A stretch of DNA of 64,000 bases from contig CAYWUW010000001.1 in the NCBI GenBank assembly GCA_964461505.1, forward strand, positions 62,001 to 126,000, written 5' to 3'. This DNA comes from HK-STAS-PATE-42 sp964461505. GTDB lineage: Bacteria > Patescibacteriota > Saccharimonadia > Saccharimonadales > HK-STAS-PATE-42. The notes beneath the pieces are model-generated. The model was given only the letters and a program-made list of their open reading frames with translations, did not search any database and was not told the origin of the DNA. The stretch's first letter is position 1; every line of letters begins with the position of its first letter. Positions 57,490-64,000 of this stretch are shown here, one piece after another. A program made the translations under genes and the position numbers.

Positions 57490-58884
57490 ATGGACTATTT
57501 AAGTACTGATATCGTGAACAGGGACTTTAGTTCTCCGCTGTATAAGAAGTGGATGGCTGAACTCTCAAATACATCTAAACTGAAACATGCGAAGTTTTGG
57601 GAACAGGCCATGATATGCGAAGCTCTTGACAGGAATGGATGTTTAGAGGCCGGCAAAAAGGGTCTTGGATTTGGCGTTGGTAGAGAGCAGCTAGTCTCAT
57701 TGTTTGCTAAAAAGGGGGTTAAGGTGACAGCTACAGATCAAGCCCCCGATGAAGACTCTCTTGCTTGGAACAACGGACAGCTGGCGGACGGAAAAGAGTC
57801 TCTTTTTTATAAGCAAATAGTTTCTAGGGATGATTTTGATAGGAATGTTGAGTTTTTACACTTTGACATGAATAAAGACAATAAAGACTTCTACAATAAG
57901 TATGACTTTGTTTGGTCTAACTGCGTTATTGGGCATCTTGGATCTATGAAGCTTAGTGAGGCACATTTAAAGAGGCATGCCCGGTATATCAAGGACGGAG
58001 GCTACTCTGTTCTTACCACGGAACTTAATATATCTTCGCTGACCGAAACAGTTGATAGAGACTCTGGAACTATAGTGTGGAGGCTAGATGATATACGTAG
58101 GCTTTGTGTGGAGCTTTTGGAATACGGTCTAGTAGCAGATAGGCTAAGGCTACGATTGCGAGAAGATAGCTCTGATGAGAATATATTCTTTGACATAGAC
58201 GATGTTGGCTTTGAGGGTATGGACAGCTTGCCGGGTAATGTTTTTATAACTAAAATACCTTTTAGCAATTACGCAATAACGGCTATACAGCTTGTTTTCA
58301 AGAAGCACAACAGAATGATTAATGCTAAAAAGTATTTCTATAGACTTTGTTTCAAGGCTGACATGTGGAGTAATACCAGAAGGCTTAGGGAGTTTATTGA
58401 AACTAGTGATGATATAAAGGACTACTCTATCGACTATAAGAATATTAAGAGTATGAGAATTGAACCCGCTAACAGAACATTAAGTTTAAAATTGAAGCCC
58501 GGGGAATTGAAAACAATTAGGATTAGGTACTTCAACTCAACTAATAAGCCGTTTTTTTCTTACGGCTTACATACGCCTTTAGGGGTACCACCGCTAGTGC
58601 TGTCAACCGCCAACCCGTTGAACAGAGAGAGCCTTGTATCTAGCGGCTGGTTTAGCAGCAACAGACCTAGTGTTGAGTTTACTCCAGAGGGTGAAAGATT
58701 CGATGTTAATGGTAGGTGTTTGGGCATGCATAGAGTGTTGCCACAGTCTGGGTTTTACTATGAGTTTGCAGTAAAAGCACCTGCAAAAAAGGGAAAGTAC
58801 AAGGAGGAGTTCTGCTTGGTATTGGAAGGAAAGTCAGATTTAGATGCACAAACCAGGGTAACAGTTAATATAAATGTCCAATAA
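57490..58884 (+). CDS. SAM methyltransferase fused to the same C-terminal beta domain
   Basis: The N-terminal half is a class I methyltransferase (GLGFGVGREQLVSLFAKKGVKVTATDQ, DFVWSNCVIGHLG). The C-terminal ~130 residues (LKPGELKTIRIRYFNSTNKP..., TANPLNRESLVSSGW, NRPSVEF, VTVNINVQ) match the end of the preceding secreted protein. No signal peptide is seen. ATG 57490 is chosen because GGAGGG lies directly upstream; the earlier start at 57451 is less likely. From here to 62.3 kb only one palindrome occurs (57949), suggesting transfer. Confidence 0.78.
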   Translation: MDYLSTDIVNRDFSSPLYKKWMAELSNTSKLKHAKFWEQAMICEALDRNGCLEAGKKGLGFGVGREQLVSLFAKKGVKVTATDQAPDEDSLAWNNGQLADGKESLFYKQIVSRDDFDRNVEFLHFDMNKDNKDFYNKYDFVWSNCVIGHLGSMKLSEAHLKRHARYIKDGGYSVLTTELNISSLTETVDRDSGTIVWRLDDIRRLCVELLEYGLVADRLRLRLREDSSDENIFFDIDDVGFEGMDSLPGNVFITKIPFSNYAITAIQLVFKKHNRMINAKKYFYRLCFKADMWSNTRRLREFIETSDDIKDYSIDYKNIKSMRIEPANRTLSLKLKPGELKTIRIRYFNSTNKPFFSYGLHTPLGVPPLVLSTANPLNRESLVSSGWFSSNRPSVEFTPEGERFDVNGRCLGMHRVLPQSGFYYEFAVKAPAKKGKYKEEFCLVLEGKSDLDAQTRVTVNINVQ

Positions 58885-58908
58885 TAAGATTAGGGTATAA
58901 TGAAGAAG

Positions 58909-60240
58909 ATGAGAGTATTAATTATTTCTCCAAGCCTAGAAGAGTCCGGCGGAAGAGGGTTGCATTACATAACAAAGAACATAATTGATTCACTTCATGA
59001 CAGTGGTAACCAGGTTGGTTTACTCTGTGGGTTGCCTGATCATCCCAAGTTTACTAAGTATAATGAATATGATGTTAAGATAGATCATGTTTATTTGCAG
59101 CATTATATGTTGGAAGGAGCTAAGAGCTTCAGGTATGTTGTCAAGGGTGGCCTTACTAGGCTAAACGTGGCTAAAGCTACCTTCAAACGGTCTATTTATA
59201 AGAACAGACAAGTTGTTATTAAGAAAGAGTTACTATCCCCCAGGAAAACTATTCTCAACTCGATGGATTTTTGTATACAGTCACCGTTCTTTTACCAATT
59301 CTTAAACTTAAACAAGGAGAAAGTTATAAAGAAGGCACTATCTTCTATATGTAGGGAGAATAAGATTGACCTACTTATCTCTACTTCCCCCGCTCTTATT
59401 GACACTAAGTGGATTGGTAAGACTCGTCTAGTGCAATTTGTTCATGACTTTATGCCGCTTGAAGTTCTTGAGACCCCACCTGATAATGATACTCCCTATA
59501 TGTTTGCTCAGAGGATATATGCAGCGTGCTTCGGTTCAGATCTGCTTTTGGCTAACTCTGAAGATACTAAGTCTAAGATTTTGGAGTCTAATCCTAAGGC
59601 TCGGGTAGAGATACTTTATGGAGCGGTAAGAACTCCGGACAAAGAACTTGATTTAAGCGTGCTGGACAGGTTCGGCCTTAAAAAAGGAGGGTATCTGGTC
59701 TTTGCTTCTATGCTAGAGAAGAGAAAGAATTTAGAGAATATTATGAAAGCATACCAAATGGCCTTTGAAGAGATAAGAGGCATGCCTCTTGTTATAATCG
59801 GCAAGGCCGGGTACGGCTTCAAGGCCATATATGAGGGGTATGAGTCTCTAGGTGAAGAAGTGAAGAGTAATATCATATTCACAGGCTATGTATCGGAAGA
59901 TGATAAGATCTCTTTGTTCCAGGGGGCCAGAGCATGCATTGCTACAACGATATACGAGGGTTTGGGTATACCTATCGTAGAGGCTCTAGCCTGCGGGATA
60001 CCTGTTTTAGCCAGCAGAACTGGTGCATCGCCAGAGGCTGGGAGGAATGCTGCTTTGTATGTAGATGATCCGTATAACGTAGAAGAGCTGTCGGCCGCCA
60101 TTATAGAGATTGCCAATAACGAACTTACAAGGAAGGCTTTAATGCGACACGCACCAGAAGTGGTGGACTTCTTTAGCGAGGATAACTTTAAGGCAAGACT
60201 CCAGAAGGTGATGTCAAAATTAAAGGGAGGTAGTAAATAG
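58909..60240 (+). CDS. GT4-family glycosyltransferase
   Basis: GT-B fold with N-terminal LIISPSLEESGGRGLHYITKN (acceptor-side loop), and C-terminal donor domain VFASMLEKRKNLENIMKA, IIGKAGYG, IIFTGYVSEDDKISLF, and the E-x7-E motif YEGLGIPIVEALACGIPVLASRTGASPE. The start at ATG 58909 (MRVLIISPSL) stands 7 nt behind TATAAT (58896-58901), whereas the ATG at 58900 lies inside that box. The donor sugar is unknown. It is followed directly by the FkbM gene. No palindromes inside. Confidence 0.9.
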   Translation: MRVLIISPSLEESGGRGLHYITKNIIDSLHDSGNQVGLLCGLPDHPKFTKYNEYDVKIDHVYLQHYMLEGAKSFRYVVKGGLTRLNVAKATFKRSIYKNRQVVIKKELLSPRKTILNSMDFCIQSPFFYQFLNLNKEKVIKKALSSICRENKIDLLISTSPALIDTKWIGKTRLVQFVHDFMPLEVLETPPDNDTPYMFAQRIYAACFGSDLLLANSEDTKSKILESNPKARVEILYGAVRTPDKELDLSVLDRFGLKKGGYLVFASMLEKRKNLENIMKAYQMAFEEIRGMPLVIIGKAGYGFKAIYEGYESLGEEVKSNIIFTGYVSEDDKISLFQGARACIATTIYEGLGIPIVEALACGIPVLASRTGASPEAGRNAALYVDDPYNVEELSAAIIEIANNELTRKALMRHAPEVVDFFSEDNFKARLQKVMSKLKGGSK

Positions 60241-61239
60241 ATGATTAGAAGAGTACTAGGTAAAGTCAAGAGGTTTTTAACGCAGGATGTTAGCATGAAC
60301 GAAGACGCGTCTCCTGATTCAAGAATTCTAGGCAGGCTAGTCGATAAAGCAAGCCCCACTAGGCAGATTAGGTCTTTGTCTAATAAACAGTTAGTAAAGT
60401 CTGATGAAGCCCTTTTTTATATAAATAAAATTAAAAACAGCATAACTGTTAACACGGGCGAGTATGAGGCTATAACTAATCTTTTTAATGGTGCAAAGAT
60501 CTATATTGATACTCGAGACGTATCCATATCTCCCCACCTCATGTTTAATGGAATCTGGGAAGAAGGGATCACGAGAGTTTTTAGAGAGCTGGTGGATGAC
60601 GCAACTGTGTTCTTTGATGTCGGGGCTAATTTTGGCTACTACAGTGTCTTGGCAGGAGAGAAGAATAAAGGAGGCTCTATACATATATTTGAGGCCAACC
60701 CCGACATTATACCCCTACTTGATAAATCTATGAGTGTTAATGGATTGACATCGAGATCAAGTATTAATCAGGTCGCAGTTACCGATAGGAGTGGTCAGAC
60801 TGCGATTTTGCATAGGTCTGAGAACCTGTGGGGTGGGTCTAGTTTACATAGTGAAAAAGAACTTAAGAGGTATAGGCCTATAGTGGATGTAATCGACAAG
60901 ACTTTCAAAGTGAAGACGTTAACTATTGATGATTACGTAGAAAGAAATAAGCTGAAGAAAGTCGACCTAATGAAGATTGATGTCGAAGGGTTGGAAGATG
61001 TTGTTTATAGGGGTATAGGAAAAACTCTGAGGAACAATAAAGGCATAGTTCTTTTGCTTGAGTTCACTACAGGCGGTGCATACAGTGATGAGCAGGGCTT
61101 TTTTAAGGAATTGAAGAGAGACTTTAAGTATATCAGTGTCATTGATGAGGCAAACGGATCACTGACGCCAATTGAAACTATTGAGCAGCTTTACTCCGCG
61201 GCCACAAGCGAACTGGTAATGTTGTTGATGAAGAATTAG
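60241..61239 (+). CDS. FkbM-family methyltransferase
   Basis: A Rossmann-fold methyltransferase: FFDVGANFGYYSVLAGEKNKG (SAM motif I), IHIFEANPDIIPLL, and VDLMKIDVEGLEDVVYRG typical of FkbM. Such enzymes add O-methyl groups to sugars in surface polysaccharides. Length 332 with an ~100-residue N-terminal extension before the domain. ATG 60241 directly follows the previous stop, with GGAGG about 11 nt upstream. It is operonic with the glycosyltransferase. No palindromes inside. Confidence 0.9.
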   Translation: MIRRVLGKVKRFLTQDVSMNEDASPDSRILGRLVDKASPTRQIRSLSNKQLVKSDEALFYINKIKNSITVNTGEYEAITNLFNGAKIYIDTRDVSISPHLMFNGIWEEGITRVFRELVDDATVFFDVGANFGYYSVLAGEKNKGGSIHIFEANPDIIPLLDKSMSVNGLTSRSSINQVAVTDRSGQTAILHRSENLWGGSSLHSEKELKRYRPIVDVIDKTFKVKTLTIDDYVERNKLKKVDLMKIDVEGLEDVVYRGIGKTLRNNKGIVLLLEFTTGGAYSDEQGFFKELKRDFKYISVIDEANGSLTPIETIEQLYSAATSELVMLLMKN

Positions 61240-61256
61240 GTTGGATGCTACTTGAG

Positions 61257-62021
61257 TTATACAAATAGAGCTGAGTATGCTTCGGCAATTTTTTCGGGAC
61301 TACCTATTAAGTCTAACTTACTGTTGTTTATTAGTGCTGCTCTGTTGCAGAATCTTTTTATGATTGGCATATTGTGAGAAACGAGTATGACTGTTTTATT
61401 CTCAGATTTAATATCTTCAAAATATTGGTAGCATTTATTTTGGAATGCTTCATCTCCAACCGCCAGGACTTCATCCAGCAGTAGAATGTCACCTTGAGCT
61501 CTAATGGCTATGCTGAAAGCCAACCTTACTTGCATGCCGCTAGAATAGTTCTTGAGCTTTTGATCCATAAATTTTTCTAGTTCTGCGAATTCGACAATTT
61601 CATCATACATTGCATCCATTTCTTTAGAATTAAAGCCTAGCATTGCTCCGTTCAGGTAGATGTTTTCGCGTCCGGTTAGTTCTGGGTTAAAACCAACGCC
61701 GAGTTCTATAAAAGGCGTTAGGCTTCCGTTAACGGTGACCTCGCCCTTAGTAGGAGTGTATATCTCTGCCAGAATTTTTAGTAGGGTCGATTTGCCGCTA
61801 CCGTTCCTTCCGACGATTCCAAAGAACTCGCCCTTCTTTACCTCAAAAGAGATGTCTTTTAGGGCGTGTTGTTTTTCGATAGTGCGCTTAGATTTAAGTG
61901 GGTGAATAATCTTCTGTTTTAAGCTGTTCTGCTTTTCGTGCGGTAAATCAAAATCTTTGTAAACGCCATCTACTTTGATGGCTATTTCTTCTAAATTACT
62001 CTGCTCTTTTTGTTTGTTCAT
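61257..62021 (-). CDS. Polysaccharide ABC exporter ATPase (Wzt/TagH-like)
   Basis: ABC ATPase: Walker A GIVGRNGSGKSTLLKILA, Q-loop region, signature KNYSSGMQVRLAFSIAI, Walker B DILLLDEVLAVGDEAF and switch VSHNMPIIKRF. The YTPTKGEVTVNGSLTPFIELGVGFNPELTGRENIYLNG region is the Wzt/TagH hallmark. At 254 residues it lacks the C-terminal carbohydrate-binding domain of full Wzt. It pairs with the permease at 62046. No palindromes inside. Confidence 0.95.
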   Translation of the reverse strand: MNKQKEQSNLEEIAIKVDGVYKDFDLPHEKQNSLKQKIIHPLKSKRTIEKQHALKDISFEVKKGEFFGIVGRNGSGKSTLLKILAEIYTPTKGEVTVNGSLTPFIELGVGFNPELTGRENIYLNGAMLGFNSKEMDAMYDEIVEFAELEKFMDQKLKNYSSGMQVRLAFSIAIRAQGDILLLDEVLAVGDEAFQNKCYQYFEDIKSENKTVILVSHNMPIIKRFCNRAALINNSKLDLIGSPEKIAEAYSALFV

Positions 62022-62045
62022 AGTTATATATTTTAGCTTAAAAGT

Positions 62046-62879
62046 TTAGATTTTTTCTGCAAAATATTTAGATTCTTTGCGGAAGTAGAAAGTTCCACCA
62101 ATAAAAACTAAGATTACAATAACAACGGGCATTAAGTTTAGCGGAGAAGAAATAACATCGCTGGTTCTTTTTGCTTGCTCGGTTACAATTGAATAGCGCA
62201 GATCTTGAACAATTTGGGCGATTGGATTCATTAAAATAATTTGTGAGATCCAGGGCTTATCTTTAAACTTATCAATAATAATGTTGACAGGATATAAAAT
62301 AGGGGTGGCGTAAAATGCTCCTTGCATTAAAACCTCCCAAATGTGGCTGACATCTCTAAGCTTAACATATAGGGCAGATAGAAATAGGCCTATTCCAAGG
62401 GCGAAAATGTAAAGTTCTAGAATATAGAACGGTGCAAGAGCTGAGCGTAATCCAAAATCTGCACCAGTGATTATTGCAAAAATCATTACAACAGCCAGGT
62501 TAAAAAGCAAGTTAATTAATGCGTTAACTGTTCCGGAAATGACAATAATATACTTAGGGAACTTAATTTTTCTGATAACATCTCCTCTACCTACAATAGA
62601 ACCTAGCGCCCCAAAAGTTGCTTCTGTAAAAAAAGTCCAAAGAACGATTCCTAAAAGTAAATAAACTGGAAAATGCGGAACGGCATCACCAACATTTAAA
62701 AACTTTACAAAAACAATATATAAAATTGAAAACAGCCCAAGCGGTTTGAGCAAGCTCCAAGCATAGCCAAGTGCAGAGCCTTGGTATCTAAGCTTAAATT
62801 CGGTTTTAACGAGCTCTTTTAATAGCGCGCGGTTACGTTTGCTAAAAAAATTAGAACCCAGGGCTTTTGTTTTAGACAT
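62046..62879 (-). CDS. Polysaccharide ABC exporter permease (Wzm/TagG-like)
   Basis: An ABC-2 type permease of 277 residues with about six helices: FKLRYQGSALGYAWSLLKPLGLF near the start is the typical ABC-2 opening, followed by VYLLLGIVLWTFFTEATF, NALINLLFNLAVVMIF, FYILELYIFALGIGLFLSALYV, and MQGAFYATPILYPVNIII (the P-x-x-Y region). With the ATPase next door (stop 62046 to ATG 62021, 24 bp) it would export lipid-linked glycans. Two palindromes fall at about 62358 and 62793. Confidence 0.93.
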   Translation of the reverse strand: MSKTKALGSNFFSKRNRALLKELVKTEFKLRYQGSALGYAWSLLKPLGLFSILYIVFVKFLNVGDAVPHFPVYLLLGIVLWTFFTEATFGALGSIVGRGDVIRKIKFPKYIIVISGTVNALINLLFNLAVVMIFAIITGADFGLRSALAPFYILELYIFALGIGLFLSALYVKLRDVSHIWEVLMQGAFYATPILYPVNIIIDKFKDKPWISQIILMNPIAQIVQDLRYSIVTEQAKRTSDVISSPLNLMPVVIVILVFIGGTFYFRKESKYFAEKI

Positions 62880-63018
62880 AGATTAAGCGTAGCTTGATTG
62901 TGCAGTGATTAGTGATTCGTAGTGATTAAGGTATAATTTTAACATAAGTATGTAAGATCATTAAGCTTTAAGCCTAATTTAAGCTTAGGGATTAATACCT
63001 TGAAGGATAAAATAGTAA
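62880..63018. other. Divergent promoter region between exporter and glycosyltransferase
   Basis: TATAAT at about 62932 on the plus strand, palindromes at about 62961 and 62981, and imperfect GTGATTAGTGATTCGTAGTG repeat near 62905. The leader to ATG 63019 is about 80 nt. Confidence 0.5.
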
Positions 63019-64000
63019 ATGGCAGAGATTCTAATTGACGCGCGAATTATTGGAACTGGTACCGGTGTTTACGCGGAAGGCATTTTGGATCAGCTCCAAA
63101 AGCTAGATTCTGAAAATGAATACATTGTTATTTTAGATCCAGAAGTTAAATGGCACGTTTCTGCCTATAACTTTAGAGAATACCGTTCTAAAAACACCGC
63201 CAGAAATCAGATGTTTTTTATTCGTGGAAACTTAAATTTAGCCTGGGAAATGTATAAGCTTAAGGCAGATATTTTTTGGGGAACTTTCCAACACATTCCG
63301 TTTTTTTATTTTAAGAAGAACACTTTAATTACGGTTCATGATTTGATTCAGGTCCGAATTAAAAATCCTAAAAATAAGGCAGAAAAAAAAGAAGCTTGGC
63401 AAAAGAATAAAAAAGCGGTAATTAAAGAAAAGATTCGTAAGCTCCCTTTTTCTCTTATTCCTAATTCTGTTTTGATGTCTTTTTTGAACTTTTTTAGTTT
63501 TAAGCTTAGTGTGCGGCGGGCGAGGCACATTTTTACTCCTTCAAATTATGTAAAAAAAGATGTGATTGATTACTTTAAGCTTAATCCGCAAAAAGTTAGC
63601 GTAACTGTTAATGGTGGAGTAATTCTGAGTGATGGCGAAGAGCAGGTTCCTGTAAAAAAGTTAGTTGGCAAAGATTTTTTGCTGTATGTGGGAACGGATT
63701 TTGCGCATAAGAACCTAAATATCTTGGTGGAGGTTATGGACTTGCTTAGAGATGAAAAGCCTAAGCTTAATTTGGTTTTTGCTGGCAAAAAAGATCGTAA
63801 CTACTTAAGCTTAGAGGCTCGCGCAAAAGAGCTAAGCTTAAGCGATCGAGTTCATGTTTTGGGATTTGTTTCAGCGGGTGAAAAAATCTGGTTGTTTAAA
63901 AATGCTAAATTGTACGTCTTCCCTTCTCTTTCGGAAGGTTTTGGCATTCCAGCTTTAGAGGCGATGGCTTACGAACTTCCGGTTGTGGCGAGTGATAAGA
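63019..64000 (+). CDS. GT4-family glycosyltransferase, 3' end outside window
   Basis: ATG 63019 (MAEILIDARIIGTGTGVYAEG) opens a GT-B protein. ITVHDLI near residue 110, IFTPSNYVKKDVIDYF, VTVNGGV, LLYVGTDFAHKNLNILVEV, LVFAGKKDRNYL, VHVLGFVSAGEKI and SLSEGFGIPALEAMAYELPVVASDK follow, the last being the E-x7-E donor site. It is the fourth surface-glycan enzyme in this region. Palindromes resume here (about 63257, 63503, 63578, 63763, 63807, 63836), consistent with native DNA. The gene is cut by the window edge. Confidence 0.93.
   Translation, partial: MAEILIDARIIGTGTGVYAEGILDQLQKLDSENEYIVILDPEVKWHVSAYNFREYRSKNTARNQMFFIRGNLNLAWEMYKLKADIFWGTFQHIPFFYFKKNTLITVHDLIQVRIKNPKNKAEKKEAWQKNKKAVIKEKIRKLPFSLIPNSVLMSFLNFFSFKLSVRRARHIFTPSNYVKKDVIDYFKLNPQKVSVTVNGGVILSDGEEQVPVKKLVGKDFLLYVGTDFAHKNLNILVEVMDLLRDEKPKLNLVFAGKKDRNYLSLEARAKELSLSDRVHVLGFVSAGEKIWLFKNAKLYVFPSLSEGFGIPALEAMAYELPVVASDK

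Larger units (their letters stand above)
1..64000. repeat. Highly iterated palindrome TTAAGCTTAA across the window
   Basis: A hand count finds about 150 AAGCTT-centred copies, nearly all with the core TAAGCTTA, plus many one-base variants with AAGTTTA. A 40% GC random sequence of this length should hold about two TAAGCTTA. Examples: 1009-1016, 1100-1107, 1479-1486, 1539-1546, 3534-3541. Copies lie in all reading frames of genes (giving K-L-K, L-S-L and similar), between genes, and next to -10 boxes. They are nearly absent at 20.9-24.6 kb and 57.96-62.34 kb. The pattern resembles the cyanobacterial HIP1 palindrome or DNA uptake sequences; its function here is unknown. Confidence 0.95.

Overview
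The window looks like a small-genome bacterium of the Candidate Phyla Radiation, most likely Candidatus Saccharibacteria (TM7). I infer this from gene content: a sigma-region-4/HARE regulator, a PIF1-type helicase with a C-terminal HTH_40-like domain, a double-length ThyX-like protein, sortase, DUF3048, minimal information-processing genes, few biosynthetic genes, and standard use of UGA as stop. DNA is AT-rich. Many genes appear leaderless: a TATAAT or TATACT box ends 6-11 nt before the start codon with no Shine-Dalgarno. The most striking global property is a palindrome, TTAAGCTTAA (core TAAGCTTA, variants with AAGTTTA). By hand count it occurs about 150 times, roughly every 420 bp, inside genes, between genes and directly behind -10 boxes.

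Layout. 1-8.2 kb: ftsQ end, a frameshifted gene, a sigma4/HARE regulator, topA, a membrane protein, dprA. 8.2-8.8 kb: a gap with a strongly structured RNA candidate. 8.8-18.8 kb: pth, der, three small Cys-containing genes, rsuA/rluB, a PIF1-like helicase, an ACT protein with tRNA-Glu, msrB, a glycosidase-like protein, a Cys-cluster protein, a HAD phosphatase, RNase HI. 19.1-21.2 kb: DUF3048 protein, a SpoU methyltransferase, tRNA-Arg. 21.2-24.6 kb: an accessory island of four single genes (P-loop kinase, APH-like kinase, amidase, unknown), with a ~70-bp direct repeat after each of the four genes. It is nearly free of the palindrome and abuts tRNA-Arg.

24.6-36 kb: mscL, sortase, bL25, a CNNM-like protein, an exported two-domain wall hydrolase, aspS, tmk-thyX, and a secreted propeller protein ending in an APKTG sorting signal. 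36-51 kb: P-loop kinase, DUF45 peptidase, PAS protein, clpC with CIRCE, glutaredoxin, GT39-like protein, dnaB, dnaX, mraZ, mraY, orn and small genes. 51-53.6 kb: a repeat-rich gap, then the L10 leader with attenuator, rplJ and rplL. 54-64 kb: a surface polysaccharide locus (manC, secreted and membrane proteins, methyltransferases, glycosyltransferases, ABC exporter), largely lacking the palindrome between 56.2 and 62.3 kb.

Besides the palindrome there are several families of longer dispersed hairpin repeats, some sitting in frame inside genes (rsuA/rluB, mmcQ). The best candidates for something new are the palindrome system (possible uptake or self-recognition sequence, partly fused to leaderless promoters) and the repeat-separated gene cassettes next to tRNA-Arg.
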